A stretch of DNA of 64,000 nucleotides, taken from Przewalskia tangutica (lineage: Eukaryota > Streptophyta > Magnoliopsida > Solanales > Solanaceae). The notes beneath the pieces were generated by a model. It was not told where the DNA came from. It saw only the letters and a list, made by a program, of their open reading frames with translations, and did no database searches. A program made the translations under genes and the position numbers. Below, in pieces: positions 46,642-59,321 of this stretch. The stretch is taken from positions 25,293,851-25,357,850 of the forward strand of contig CM056737.1 of assembly GCA_029844215.1 (NCBI GenBank), read 5' to 3'. Within the stretch, counting starts at the first letter, position 1, and every line of letters begins with the position of its first letter.

Positions 46642-49353
46642 GATATTACAGAAGAATATTGAACTGAAATCACATCAGAAGAATATTAAAGAAGAAGATT
46701 GAACTGTACTTACATAGGACTGTATTTACAGTAGACTTGTGTAGTTTGGCGGGTAGGGAAGTGCTGCCCAATTTTACGTAGAATTATTCTACAGTGTAGT
46801 CTAGACATTGATAGACTTGTATAACCGTTATAGGTTGAAGTACTGCGAGTAGCGTAGTCTACTCAAAGAGTGGAAAAGGCTAGCAGGATTACAGTACTTT
46901 GGAGCTATTTGCTAATAGTCGATAATCGTCGCGAGGTATGTGATTCTTCCTATCCTCTTGAGCATGATATTTTAAAAGAATATATATAGTATGCGGTGAC
47001 GTCGTGTGTTAAGCGAGCGTAGTTTTACGGCAATGTCTTTTGACTTAAGCCTGAATAATAAGAATCTTGAAGTATTTCAAAAGAGTTAAGAAACCTTTTT
47101 GAAAGAAGAGTAACACTTGGTTTCAAAAGTTTTAAAAGCTTAAGAGTTATACTAGCTTTATGGGAAGTTAGGTATAACGACTTAGAGGGATAAAAGAATG
47201 GTTTATTGATTTTAGAAGTTAAGAGACTTGATCTTAAAAGATAAGAGACTTGACTTATTTTGAATTAACATGAATTTTGTTAAAAAGTGTGAAACCTCAT
47301 TCGTGAGTAATGAGTACTTGGTTTTTAAAAGGAATCATGTTTTACTGATTTCGGAAATCAGGATAAGTATCGAACAAACCACTGCGGCGTTAATAAAGGA
47401 AATGTATTGACTAATTAAGTATTATTAAAACCCGAGAAACCTCCATCTGCGTAGAAGCTAAGATGAGACAAAATGATATTACATTTCCTAGATCATGCAT
47501 TTGCTTTAATAAGATTGATTATGAACAAGAATAACCTACTCACATATAAGGCATATGTTTCTCAAATTGTTTAAAAGAGAATTATATTCTTAAGTGATTA
47601 AGACTATGAACTACGAAACCTTTCGAAATGAGAAACTTGAGCATTTGAAATTAGGCAAACTTGAACGTTTGGAAAAGAATGTTGTTACTTGATTTTACAA
47701 AGGGAAGTGTTTTGGTTTACTTAAAAAGATAGTCACTCTATTTTTACACTACGGGTATTGTGTGACTTTGGTGAAAGAAACGGATCTTTTAAAGAATTAA
47801 TGTATGAAGTACTTTGGGGATAAAAACCCAAACTTGTTGACATGAAATAGAAAGTACCTTGTGTGAATAACTTGACTATGTTGGTTGGTGATAGCCTGGA
47901 AATACTTTCTTGTTGGTTTGATAAAGTAAACATGTTAGGAAGTGCCGGCAGTGAGGAAGGTATTCCACGGGCATGATTGATTATGAACAAGAATAACCTA
48001 CTCACATATAAGGCATATGTTTCTCAAATTGTTTAAAAGAGAATTATATTCTTAAGTGATTAAGACTATGAACTGCGAAACCTTTCTAAAATAAGAGACT
48101 TAAGTACTTGAAATTAGGCAAACTTGAACTTATGGAAAAGAATGTTGTTACTTGATGTTGAAAAGGAAAGTGTTTTGGTTTACCTAAAAATGTGAGTCAC
48201 TCTATTTTAATACTACGGATATCGGGTGACCTTTATAAAAGAAATGGGTCTTTTAAAAAGAATTTAACGTACGTAATACTTTGAGGTCAGAACCTGGACT
48301 TTGGCATAAAATAACCTTGAGTTGTGTGTAACTTGCCTATGCTTGCGTTTGATAGCCTTGTTGTGCAAGTACTGTATTTCTATACCACCGCGTCTCTCGA
48401 TGGAGGGCCGGCTGATTTGTTATGAACGATTCTTCATCGAGTCCCATGAGATGGGCCAGGACACGTATTCCATCTGATTCTTCACCGAGTCCCATGAGAT
48501 GGGCCGGGACACGTATTCCATCTGATTCTTCACCGAGTCCCATGAGATGGGACGAGCCACGTATTTCATCTGATTTTTTACCGAGTCCCATGAGATGGGT
48601 CGGGACACGTATTTCATCCAATTCTTTACCGAGTCCCATGGGATGGGCCGGGACATGTATTCCATACTTCACCGAGTCCCACGGGATGGGTCGGGACATG
48701 TACACCACACGATTCCACCTCTATCCCCATGGGATGAGCCGAGACATGTTATGCACGATAATACGGTTTATATCCAGTGGCGGTGAGGAAGGAGTTCCAC
48801 GCGTGAGGATGACTTGAGGCGTGAGTCACGACTTGACGTGGATCGCTTTTATGTTATATCGTAGTTTGGTTATCATACATGTCTCTGCTTTATATAGTAT
48901 TATGATTTGATTCTGATATTTTCGATTTCACATACTTGGTACTGTTATGCTGACCTCGCCCGAGGCCGCGTTCATGCCGCATGAGGTACATCGGTTGTGG
49001 ATCTTCGCTCATAGGATCACGATTGGCGTGTTGGAAGCCCCGTTTCTCCGAGGCTTATCTTTTGGTATGTTACCACGAGTGCAGAGGTTCTTATACATTC
49101 GTGGTATGGCGGGGCCTGTCCGTCATAGTTATGTTGTAAAACTCTTAGAGTGCAGTAATGCTTGTTGTGGCGAGTTGTAAAAAGGTAACTGTTCGGGTTT
49201 TTATGTATATATACAGAAGGCAACTGTTTTGGTTGGCCTGTTTATTTATCATATCTCTGGTTTCATGTTTATGTTTTATTTCCGCTGATTTTCTCTGATG
49301 TATGACTACTTGGGTGCCCGGGTAAGGCACGATCCACGAGCCAGGTCGTGACA
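46642..49353 (+). repeat. X 3' LTR, part right of W
   Basis: Resumes with GATATTACAGAAG and ends AGGTCGTGACA at 49353. It contains the 48-bp minisatellite (48425-48735) and an extra segment of about 465 bp. The TTGATTATGAACAAGAATAA start occurs at 47514 and again at 47979. The first of these copies resembles Y's LTR, the second X's 5' LTR. Confidence 0.87.
48425..48735. repeat. 48-bp minisatellite in X 3' LTR
   Basis: Six to seven units with the CCGAGTCCCATGAGATGGGC core, more regular than in the 5' LTR. An open frame crosses it on each strand only because 48 is divisible by three. Confidence 0.87.
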
Positions 49354-51448
49354 TAGCAAGTACCCCTACCTTGAAGCTCTCGTAAAATACCCCCCCCCCT
49401 TGGTAGAAAAATACTCTCCAAGTATAGTTACTATTCCAAAATGCCTTGGCCCAAATACCTTGTAGTATTCCAAGGTTATCCCTATACTAAAAGCCCATAA
49501 ATACTACTATACTTCCCTTCAGTCACAAAAACGAAACCCTAAGGAAAATCTTCATAGTCGGTTGAAGTATTAAGAAGAAGTTGCGTAGAACTTCTAAGGG
49601 TTGTTTGGAGCGGGTTGGAGCACCCAGAGTAGGAGCTAAACGTTGCTCAGGATCGACATTAGAACTTGGATAATTTTGGGCTTATCGAGGTAAATACTTT
49701 TGTCCTTATATTGTAATTGGAAATTACATACTGTAGTAGTATAGAAATGAATATAAGATTCATAGAAAAGAATTGAACTGTAATAGAAGGATATTACAGA
49801 AAAGACTTGAACTAAAATCACATCAGAAGAATATTAAAGGAGAAGATTAAAGTATTTACATAGAATTTGTATTCTGATGAACTTGTGTAGCTTAACGGGT
49901 AGGGAAGTGCAGCCCGATTTTCCGTAGAATAGAGAACCTACTGCTTAGAATATTCTACAGAGTAGTCTAGAAGTTGATAGACTTATATAACCGTTAAAGG
50001 TTGAAGTACTGCGAGTAGCGTGTTCTACTTGAAAGGTGGACAAGGATAGCCGGGTTATAGCGGTGGAGCGTTTTGCTAATAGTCGATAATCGTCGCGAGG
50101 TATGTGATTCTTCCTATCCTCTTGAGCATGATATTTTTAAAAGAATATATATAGTGCGGTAGGCGTCGTGTGTTAAGCTGAGCGTGGTTTCTTCGCGATG
50201 TCTTGACTTGAGTCTAATAATAAAGAATCTTGAAGTATTTCAAAAGAATTAAGAACCGTTTTTGAAAGAAGAGTAATACTTGGTTTTAAAAGCTTAAGAG
50301 TTATACTAGCCTTATAGGAAGTTAGGTATAACGACTTAAGAAAGATAAAAGGAACGGTTTACTTAATTGTTTATAAACGCCTTGTATTGATTTCGGAAAT
50401 GAGAATAAGTATCGAACAAACCATCATAGCTAATAAAGGGAAATGTATCGACTAATTAAGTATTATTAAAACCAGTAGAAACCTCCATCTGCATAGAAGC
50501 TAAGATGAGACAAAATGATATTACATTTCCTAGATCATGGCTGCTTTAACAAGATTGTTATAAACAAGAATAACCTACGCACACATAAGGCATATGTTTC
50601 TCAAATTGTTTAAAAAGGAGAATTATATTATTAAGTGATTAAAACTATGAACTACGAAACCTTTTGAAAATGAGAAACTTGAGCATTTGAAATTAGGCAA
50701 ACTTGAATGTTCGGAAAATAATGTTGTTACTTAGGGAAGTGTTTTTGTTTACTTAAAAAGATAGTCACTCTATTTTTATACTACGGGTATTGTGTGACTT
50801 TTGTGAAAGAAACGGATCTTTTAAAGAGTTAATGTATGAAGTACTTTGGGGATAAAAACCCGAACTTTTTAACATAAAGTAGAAAGTACCTTGTGTGAAT
50901 AACTTGATTGTGTTGGTTTGTGATAGCCTTGTAATACTTTCTTGTTGATTTGATAAGTAAACATGTTAGGATGCTACGTGTGTTAGTATCTTGTGATGTT
51001 GTGTAAGGGGGTTATTCTTGTTGTGCTTACGTTGTTGAACGTTAAGCCCGTTGTACTGTTATTATATCACATACCCCCTTGACTTGTTATACCGAGGGCT
51101 TGCCACCCGACGCGGTCTATACGGCTATGCGATCTGTGTGACTATCGCGGACAGCGGTATGCTCGTGATTGATCATTCGGTGTATTATCTTGATGCGAGG
51201 AGTGCCTTATGCGATGTGTGACTATGCGGTCTATGTGACTATGCGGTGCGGGAGTCGAGGAGGGTACGCGGGCTAGCTACCCCGACGCGAGAATACCTCA
51301 TGCGGGCCTATGTGTGGCTTTATCGCGGGCAGCGGTATGCTCGAGATTAGACGCGCGTGATCGAGGCGAGTGGCGGCCGATCATGTGGTGCGGTCTAGAA
51401 GGACCTCGTGATACAGTTTATGGCATTGTTGGTACTGTGGGTCTTAGT
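49354..51448 (+). repeat. Y 3' LTR, segment 2
   Basis: Continues Y's LTR after X. It covers the AT-rich centre and an imperfect GC-rich tandem region (51110-51420) built on GTGACTATGCGG, GGAGTCGAGG and GGTATGCTCG pieces. It ends GGTCTTAGT at 51448, where solo LTR S begins. Confidence 0.82.
51444..51448. other. Target-site duplication of solo LTR S, left copy
   Basis: TTAGT, repeated at 53805-53809. The unoccupied site survives in Z's 5' LTR on the opposite strand near 54935-54943 (ACTACTAAAACC), where it is single. Confidence 0.92.
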
Positions 51449-53804
51449 TGTCACGACCCGTTCCGGGGCCCGTGACTGGTGCCTTACCCGGGCACCCAAG
51501 TAGTCATACATCAGAGTAATCAGCGGAATATAAAAACAAGACATGAAAACGTTTTAAAATGAGACACAGTTTTATGTGAGAAATTGTCGCCTTTCGGCAT
51601 ATATATATAAACATAGTTTTGCGATTACATCCCAGTGCATAATAGGACTATAGAATTCTAAGAAGATAAAACAACTATGGCGGGACGGGGCCCGCCATAC
51701 CTGAATGTACAAAACTATATACAACAGGAGATCATACCAACATCGAGCCTCGGAGAAGATGGAGCTCACGACACCAAAGCAAAAGATCCTAAGGATGTGG
51801 ATCTAGCACCGCTTGCCTTTACTGCGGCATGAACGGCCCGAAGGAGGTCGAGACAACAGTACCAAGTATGTGTAATCAGAAGTACTTAAATGAAATCAAA
51901 GGATTTAAAACCATTTGAAAATACAATTAGTTCAATTGCACATAGTGCCAAAAACAAGAACAATAATAGGTAAGCTGTAACAGGTCTTTTCTAGGCCGCG
52001 AATGATCGAAGCAAGGCCAATCGCCCATAGTATCATTATGCGTGCCTAATCCTGGACTCCATGATCCGCATAGGTCCACGAGACCGCGTGAGGTATTCCG
52101 CGTCGGGGTAGCTAACCCGGTACCTCACCGACTCCGTGAGTCCGCATAGTCTCGATAGACCGCGTAGTCACATTGGACGCGCAGGGCATCCCCGCGTCGG
52201 GATAAAACACCGGAATGATCAATCCTGGAACTCCGCGACTCGCGTAGTCACACAGATCGCGTAGGCCGTATAGACCGCATCAAGGGTGGCAAGCCCTCGG
52301 TATAACAAGTCGAGGGTATGTGATATAATATGATACAACGGTGTTAGCGTTTAACAACGTAAGCACAACAAGAATAACATCACAAGACACTAACCCACGT
52401 AGTATCATAACATGTCTACTTATCAAACCATCTTACTATACTTTGCAGAAGTCAATACAAGATTTTCATACACAAAACAAGTAAAACCGTTCCTTTTATC
52501 TTTCTTAAGTCGTTATACCTAACTTCCCATAAAGCTAGTATAACTCTTAAGCTTTCTGTTTAAAAAATCCAGTATTACTCTTCTTTTAAAAATGATTCAT
52601 AATTCTTTTGAAATACTTAAAGGTTTTTATTATTCAGGCTTAAGTCAAAAGACATTGTCGTATAACTACGTTCAGTTAACACACGTACGTCTACCGTACT
52701 ATATACTTTAAAATATCATGCTCAAGAGTATAGTAAGGATCACATACCTTCTCGGCGAAATCCACCTGCCAAGTCGAATATGTCGCGCGCAGAGAATCAA
52801 CCTATAATAGTCAAATACGTCTATCAACGTCTAGACTATTACGTAAAATTCTAAGCGGATGGTTCTCTATTCTACGGAAAATTGGCGGCACTTCCTACCC
52901 GTCAAGCTACACAAGTCTCTTGTGAAAGCAGTCTATGTAAATCTGATTCAATTATTCTTCTTTTCTACCCTTCTACTGTGATAACAGTTCAATTCTCTTC
53001 TGTAATATCCCTCTAAGTATCTTATACTCAAGTCTTAGCTATTCTTATATGTAATATCCAATTACAATAGAAGGACAAGAGTATTTACCTTGATAAGCCC
53101 AAAATTATCCAAGTATAAACGTCGATCTGAGCAAGGTTTAGCTCACAATTGCACGCTCCGATAGCTCTAAGAAACCCTTAGAAGTTTCTAACAACTTCTA
53201 CTTAAATACTATAAGGGATTTGGGCTAGGGTATTTTGGTATAGTAACTATACTAGAAGGCAACTTCTACAGGGGTGTATTCGACAGGGCCTTCTCGAGGG
53301 GAGGAGGGCTCTGGGACGAGAATACTACAAAGAGAGGGGGAGGATTTTCAAGACTTGGAGAGTGATTTGTGGATGAAGAAAACCTTCAACTTAGGGGAGT
53401 ATTTATAGGCCAACCAATGGCCAAGATGAAGCCAAGTTCTATGCAAGTGTAAGGTGGAGATTTAGGCAAGTGTCCTTATCCATCTACTACACAAATATCC
53501 TACCAACTCCTTGACTTTGTGCAAAGGCACAAAAAACGTGCCAACAATGCCTCAATTTGCCGTCCAATGAGGGTGACAAGTGTCACCCTCTCGTTGGCCC
53601 AAAATGTTTCATCTCTCGGAAAAATCCGCAAAAATTATTAATGACATAGCCGGAATTTTCCCTACGCAAGCTTTGAAAAACGTTTCGTCGGAAAACGATT
53701 CTTTTTGATATGTGTGCACAATTTTTCGTCCAAAGTGCCTAACTAAGGCTAAACTTTTGTACGTACGCCCTCACGTACATACTCTGGAAATACGGGGTAT
53801 AACA
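51449..53804 (-). mobile_element. S: solo LTR inserted in Y
   Basis: A 2356-bp LTR on the minus strand, from TGTCACGACCCG to GGGGTATAACA, with perfect TTAGT duplications. No internal sequence is present, so it is the product of recombination between the two LTRs of a former element. It holds a diverged GC-rich tandem region (52060-52320), TATA box at 53400-53407 and the 22-bp dyad at 53569-53590. It is shorter than the 3.5-kb LTRs because the AT-rich centre is reduced. Confidence 0.93.
53400..53407 (-). promoter_or_regulatory. LTR TATA box (solo LTR S)
   Basis: TATAAATA on the minus strand; GGCCAACCAATGGCC at 53409-53423 is upstream in element orientation. Confidence 0.67.
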
Positions 53805-54511
53805 TTAGTAGTCGGCTATGCCTTCGTACTTACCCCGTACAGTTTTATTATGACACAGGTGGGACCTGGTGTTCATGTGTATTCCTTGGTGCTTTTATAT
53901 CATAGACTGTCGGCAGTGAGGAAGGTATTCCACGGGCATGATTGATGTTGTGGGCGTGAGACCCATAGTTATATTTTGAGTGATGACTTTGAGGGCGTGA
54001 GTCCCTGACTTGACATATCGCTTATTTATTGTGAGCGTAGTTTGGTTATCATATATGTCTCTGCTTTATATAGACTACTATGATTTCATTTCTGATATTT
54101 CGATTTCACATACTTGGTACTGTTATCGACCTCCTTCGGGCTGCGTTCATGCGCGGTAGAGTACACGATTGTTGATCCTCGCTCATAGGTCATGATTCAG
54201 CGTTTGGGAAGCTCCGTTTCTCGGAGGCTTATCGGTGGTATAGTCCGCCGTTGTAGGTACTTACATTCAGGTATGGCGGCCCTGTCCCGCCATTATTGTC
54301 ATATCATTCTTAAGTGCAGAAATGCTGTTGTGGCGAGTTTGTAAAGGGATATGCTATTCGGTTTTAAGTTTTATATATATATGCCGAAAGGCAACTTTTC
54401 TCAGATAACTGTTTCATGTCTTGTTTTATATTCCGCTGATTACTCTGATGTATGTCTACTTGGGTGCCCGGGGTAAGGCACCAGTCACGGACCCGGGTTC
54501 GGGTCGTGACA
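53805..54511 (+). repeat. Y 3' LTR, segment 3
   Basis: Starts with the right TTAGT copy and runs to GGGTTCGGGTCGTGACA at 54511, the LTR terminus. The next base begins minus-strand LTR sequence (Z), so this marks Y's right boundary. Confidence 0.85.
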
Positions 54512-57500
54512 ACTATACCACTGATAAGCCTCCGGAGAAACGGAGCTTCCCAAGCAATGACGTGACCTATGAGGAGGATCAACAAGCGGTGTACCTCTAC
54601 TGCGGCATGAGCGGCCCGAAGGAGTCGATAACAGTACCAAGTATGTGGCTGAAAATATCAGTAAATGAAATCATAGTAGTCTATATAAAGCGGAGACATG
54701 TATGATAACCAAACTACGATTCCACAATAAATAGCGATCATGTCAAGTCGTGACTCACGCCTCAAAGTCATCACTCAAATATAACTATGGGTCTCACGCC
54801 CACATCAATCATGCCCGTGGAATACCTTCCTCACCGGCGATCTATGATATAAAAGCACCAAGGAATACACATGAACACCAGTCCCCTGTGTCATAATAAA
54901 ATCGTCGGAGTAAATGCGAAGGCATAGCCGACTACTAAAACCACTGATACCAACAATGCCATAAAATCGTATCACGAGGTCTTTCTAGACGCGCCATATG
55001 ATCGGCGGGCCTCGCCTCGGTATCAATGTGCGCGTCAAATCCTCGAACTTCCGCAGCTCCGCATAGGCCACACACATAGGCCGCATGAGGTATTCCCGCA
55101 TCGAGGGTAGCTACTCCCGACATCGTCTGGACGTGGTCCGTAGCGCATGTAATCGCATGGCCATATAGACCGCACACTAACCTGGAACTCTCGTAGCTCC
55201 GGATAGGCCACCTGGACCCGCATGAGGTATCTCGAATCATAGTCACAAAGACCGTCGAGGTATACCCGCGTCGGGCGACTTAACCCGGTATATCATGTCA
55301 AGAGGTGAGTGATATAATACTAACATAACGGCTTATCGTTAAACAACATAAGCACAACAAGGGAAACCCCTTTACACAAACATCACAAGACACTAACACA
55401 CGTAGCATCCTAACATGTTTACTTTATCAAACCAACAAGAAAGTATTTCCAGGCTATCACCAACCAACATAGTCAAGTTATTCACACAAGGTACTTTCTA
55501 TTTCATGTCAACAAGTTTGGGTTTTTATCCCCAAAGTACTTCATACATTAATTCTTTAAAAGATCCGTTTCTTTCACCAAAGTCACACAATACCCGTAGT
55601 GTAAAAATAGAGTGACTATCTTTTTAAGTAAACCAAAACACTTCCCTTTGTAAAATCAAGTAACAACATTCTTTTCCAAACGTTCAAGTTTGCCTAATTT
55701 CAAATGCTCAAGTTTCTCATTTCGAAAGGTTTCGTAGTTCATAGTCTTAATCACTTAATAATATCATTCTATTTTAAAACAATTTGAGAAACACATGCCT
55801 TATGTGTGAGTAGGTTATTCTTGTTCATAACAATCTTATTAAAGCAGCCATGATCTAGGAAATGTAATTTTGTCTCATCTTAACTTCTATGCAGATGGAG
55901 GTTTCTACTGGTTTTAATAATACTTAATTAGTCAATACATTTCCCTTTATTAGCGCTGCAGTGGTTTGTTCGATACTTATTCTCATTTTTGAAAATCAAT
56001 TTAAGGCGTTCATAAACAATTAAGTAAACCGTTCCTTTTATCTCTCTTAAGTCGTTATACCTAACTTCCCATAAAGCTAGTATAACTCTTAAGCTTTTAA
56101 AACCAAGTATTACTCTTCTTTCAAAAAGGTTTCTTAATTCTTTTGAAATACTTCAAGATTCTTATTATTAGACTCAAGTCAAAAGACATCACAGTAAAAC
56201 CACGTTCAGTTAACACACGTACGTCTACCGTACTATATATATATTCTTTTAAAATATCATGCTCAAGAGGATAGGAAGAATCACATACCTCGCGACGATT
56301 AAAACCAATTAGCAAGCGCTCCAAAAATCGTAATCCTGCTAGCCTTTTTCCACCCTTCGAGTAGAATACGCTACTCGCAGTACTTCAACCTATAACGGTT
56401 ATACAAGTCTATCAATGTCTAGACTACTCTGTAGAATAACACTAGATACAAGATTCCTTATTCTACGGAAAATTGGGCAGCACTTCCCTACCCGTCAAAC
56501 TACACAAGTCTACTGTAAATACAGTCCTATGTAAGTACAGTTCAATTCTCTTCTTATATACCTTCCTTGTATATAACTTATACTTAATTCTTATACTTCA
56601 ACAATATGTAAACTCTAATTACAATAGGGGGACAAGATATTTACCTCGATAAGCCCAAAATTTTCCAAGATTTAATGTCGATCCTGAGCAACGTTTAGCT
56701 CCTACTCTGGGCGCTCCAACCCGCTCCAAACAACCCTTAGAAGTTCCCAAACAACTTCTACTTAGCACTTCAACCAACTATGAAGATTTTTCCTTAGGGT
56801 TTCGTTTTGAGACTAAAAGGACATAAGGTAGTATTTCCGGGCTCTACGTATAGAGGTAACTTTGGAATACTACAAGGTATAAGGCTAAGGTATTTTGGAA
56901 TTGCAACAATACTTGGAGAATACTTTTCTACCAAGGGGGTATTTTACGAGAACAACACTCAGAGAGGGTACTTTCGGCTAGCACCACTTAGGAAGGGGGG
57001 GGGGTATTTCTCGGCCAAGGGCCTCACAAAGGGGGAAGAGGGAGGCTTGGACGAAAACTTATCAAAGGGGGAGAGGGATTTCAAGACTTAGAAAGTGTGG
57101 AGTGGATGAAGAAGTCTTCAACTAAGGGGGGTATTTATAGGACTCTCAATGGCCAAGATTTAGGCAAGTGGAGGGCAAGTGGAGGGTGTCGATTTGCACA
57201 AGTGCACCCTAGCCATCTACTCCACAATTCACTCCAAACATTGACCCATGGTTTAGGCCACAAAACATGCCAAGAACGTGCAACACTTTCGGCCACAAGT
57301 CCGCCCACTTGAGGGTGACAAGTGTCGCCCTCTCGTTGGTCCAAAATATTTCATCTCTCGGAAAAATCCGCAAAAATTATAAATGTTGCAACCGTAATTT
57401 TCCCTTCGCAATGTCCGGAAAACGTTTCGTCGGAAAACAATTCTTTTCGCTAGTTGTGAACAAATTTCGTCCCTTTACCTATTTAAGGCTTAAACTTTTA

Positions 57501-57545
57501 TACGTACGCCCTTACGTACATACTCTGGAAATACGGGGTATAACA
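54512..57545 (-). repeat. Z 5' LTR, main part
   Basis: Minus-strand LTR resuming at ACTATACCACTGATAAGCC and ending GGGGTATAACA at 57545. It has a GC-rich tandem region (54990-55290), AT-rich centre 55330-56250, and a TATA box at 57132-57139. It contains the intact version of the site that S occupies in Y. Beyond 57545 the interior of a family B LTR begins. Confidence 0.83.
57132..57139 (-). promoter_or_regulatory. LTR TATA box (Z 5' LTR)
   Basis: TATAAATA on the minus strand, in line with the other LTRs. The CCAAT segment is reduced to CAATGG here. Confidence 0.6.
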
Positions 57546-58993
57546 TACGCCTATCAACTTCTAGCTTTCAATGTAGAATATTTCTAAGTATAAGGACTTT
57601 TATTCTACGGAAAATCGGGCAGCACTTCCTTTGTTTCTACGTACTTTTCCGCCTTTTTCAAGGCCCGAAAATCAATAATCAAATGCCACATTTAAGGCTC
57701 AACAATCAGTGAAACAAAGGGGATTACACGCCGCACAAGACGTGTAAAATTCTGCCCCACAATCGATATCCCAATAGTCTAACATTTCAATGTCATTCTC
57801 GGCTAACAATGTACAACAACAAAAAGTCTTTTCCAATTCTTTTTCTATCCTAGTTTTTTAGTCTAACATGTTATATAGCCGCAACCGATTATAACAACTA
57901 TAATCCCTTCTTTCAATAGCATGTGACGATTGTATCAACAATTAAATTGAATTACAAACTTAATAGCTAACATGAACTTCTTCGGACTTTAGGATTCTAA
58001 AATTCCATAACACTTATCAATCTTCATAACATATATCACATACTCATTTCTAACTTATCATAACATGGAATCTTCAATTACAATAGTAAGACGAAGATTA
58101 TTACCTCATTTAGCCCAAATATAATCCAAGATTACAAGTCGATCCTTAGCAACTTTAGCTCCTCTTTTCAACATTCCAATCCACTCCAAGCAACCCTTAG
58201 AAGCTTATGAAGAACTCCTCTTCAAGTTCCAACTTCAAAGTTGAAGAACTCCATAGGTTTTCGCCTTGCGACTAACGTGAAAACGTAGTTTTTCCGGAAT
58301 CTTTCTATTGAGATAACCTTACAATACCTCTAGGAACCTTGGTTTAAAGTATTGGGATTAATGAACCATAAACGAAAAAATTTCTTCTTCATGAGAGTGC
58401 AAAGCCGAGAGCACCTCTCTCTCAAGCTCAAGTTTCTCCAATTTTTTTCTAAGTGTTGAGATGACCAAGTCTTGCACTACTAGTATAGATATATACTACA
58501 TTCAAGGGTCTAGATTATAACATTTGTATGGCTTGGATGAATTCATTTAAATATCAAGCTAAGTGGGCTTATTGACTTGGTCAATAATGTCAAGGCTTGA
58601 CCTTTCAAGACTTGGCCCATTCTTAACCATTTTCGTCCAAGCCCAAGTGTGGGGTGACACGTGTCACCCTCCAATTCGTCCATAATATTTCATTTCCCGA
58701 AATTTCCATAATTGGTCAAAATATCGGAAACCTCGTGGGCCCCACAAAAACGTAAAATTTCTCTGGTGGGCCACACGTATCCAACTCTGTAAATAAACTT
58801 CCGTAGTTCTGATAAATTCTAAATGTCTCAAATAGCAAAATCGAGAACCCAATTCCCCTTAACAAACACTTCTCTTTGCCGAGGTTCGGAAGATTTTTCC
58901 TTCGGAAAACAATTCTTTCTTTCGTTCAAATTTTTAACATCCTGGTTCCTTACGTACATTCCTATATATATCCTGGAATAACGGGGTGTAACA
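57546..58993 (-). repeat. Family B 3' LTR, part right of Z
   Basis: This is homologous to about 61631-63060 of the full B LTR: shared TTATTCTACGGAAAAT, CAAGGCCCGAAAATCAATAA, and the end GGGGTGTAACA at 58993. It starts abruptly at Z's terminus, so Z inserted into it. GACACGTGTC is at 58656-58665. Family B differs from the others by its GGTGTAACA end and most of its U3. Confidence 0.82.
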
Positions 58994-59321
58994 AAAGGTA
59001 TACTGCCCGGCCCATTCCTGGGATGCGATAAAGTCACATAAGTCTGCCCATAAAGGTATACTGCCCGGCCCATTCCTGGGACGCGATAAAGTCATATAAG
59101 TCTGCCCATAAAGGTATACTGCCTGGCCCAATCCTGGGACGCGATAAAGTCATATTAGTCTGCCCATAAAGGTATACTGTCCGGCCCATTCCTGGGATGC
59201 GATAAAGTCATATAAGTCTGCTCATAAAGGTATACTGCCCGGCCCATTCCTGGAACGCGATAAAGTCATGTAGTCTGCCCATAAAGGTATACTGCCCGGC
59301 CCATTCCTGGGATGCGATAAC
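58994..59321. repeat. 58-bp minisatellite in B internal region
   Basis: 5.7 units start at 58994, 59052, 59110, 59168, 59226 and 59283. Each reads AAAGGTATACTGCCCGGCCC, then ATTCCTGGGATGCGATAAAG and TCATATAAGTCTGCCCAT. The first unit starts at the first base after the LTR. The core CCCA-TTCC-TGGG can form a hairpin. Confidence 0.93.

Larger units (their letters stand above)
30821..49353 (+). mobile_element. X: LTR retrotransposon inserted in Y, itself split by W
   Basis: The plus-strand element has 5' LTR 30821-33767, internal 33768-36502, and 3' LTR 36503-37423 plus 46642-49353. It is bordered by an imperfect 5-bp duplication, TAGCC (30816-30820) and TAGCA (49354-49358), inside Y's 3' LTR. 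It carries gag and an integrase tail but no reverse transcriptase. Without W its length is about 9.3 kb. Confidence 0.85.

Noticed and set aside
48337..48708. Repetitive proteins with an SHLMGLGEESDGIRVPAHLM-type repeat on the minus strand, and similar frames on the plus strand (also 32771-33267).
   Set aside because: They are translations of the 48-bp minisatellite. The unit length is a multiple of three, so several frames stay open on both strands.
58994..59321. Regular repeats that might be taken for a CRISPR array.
   Set aside because: The 58-bp units abut with no variable spacers, and the setting is a eukaryotic LTR element.
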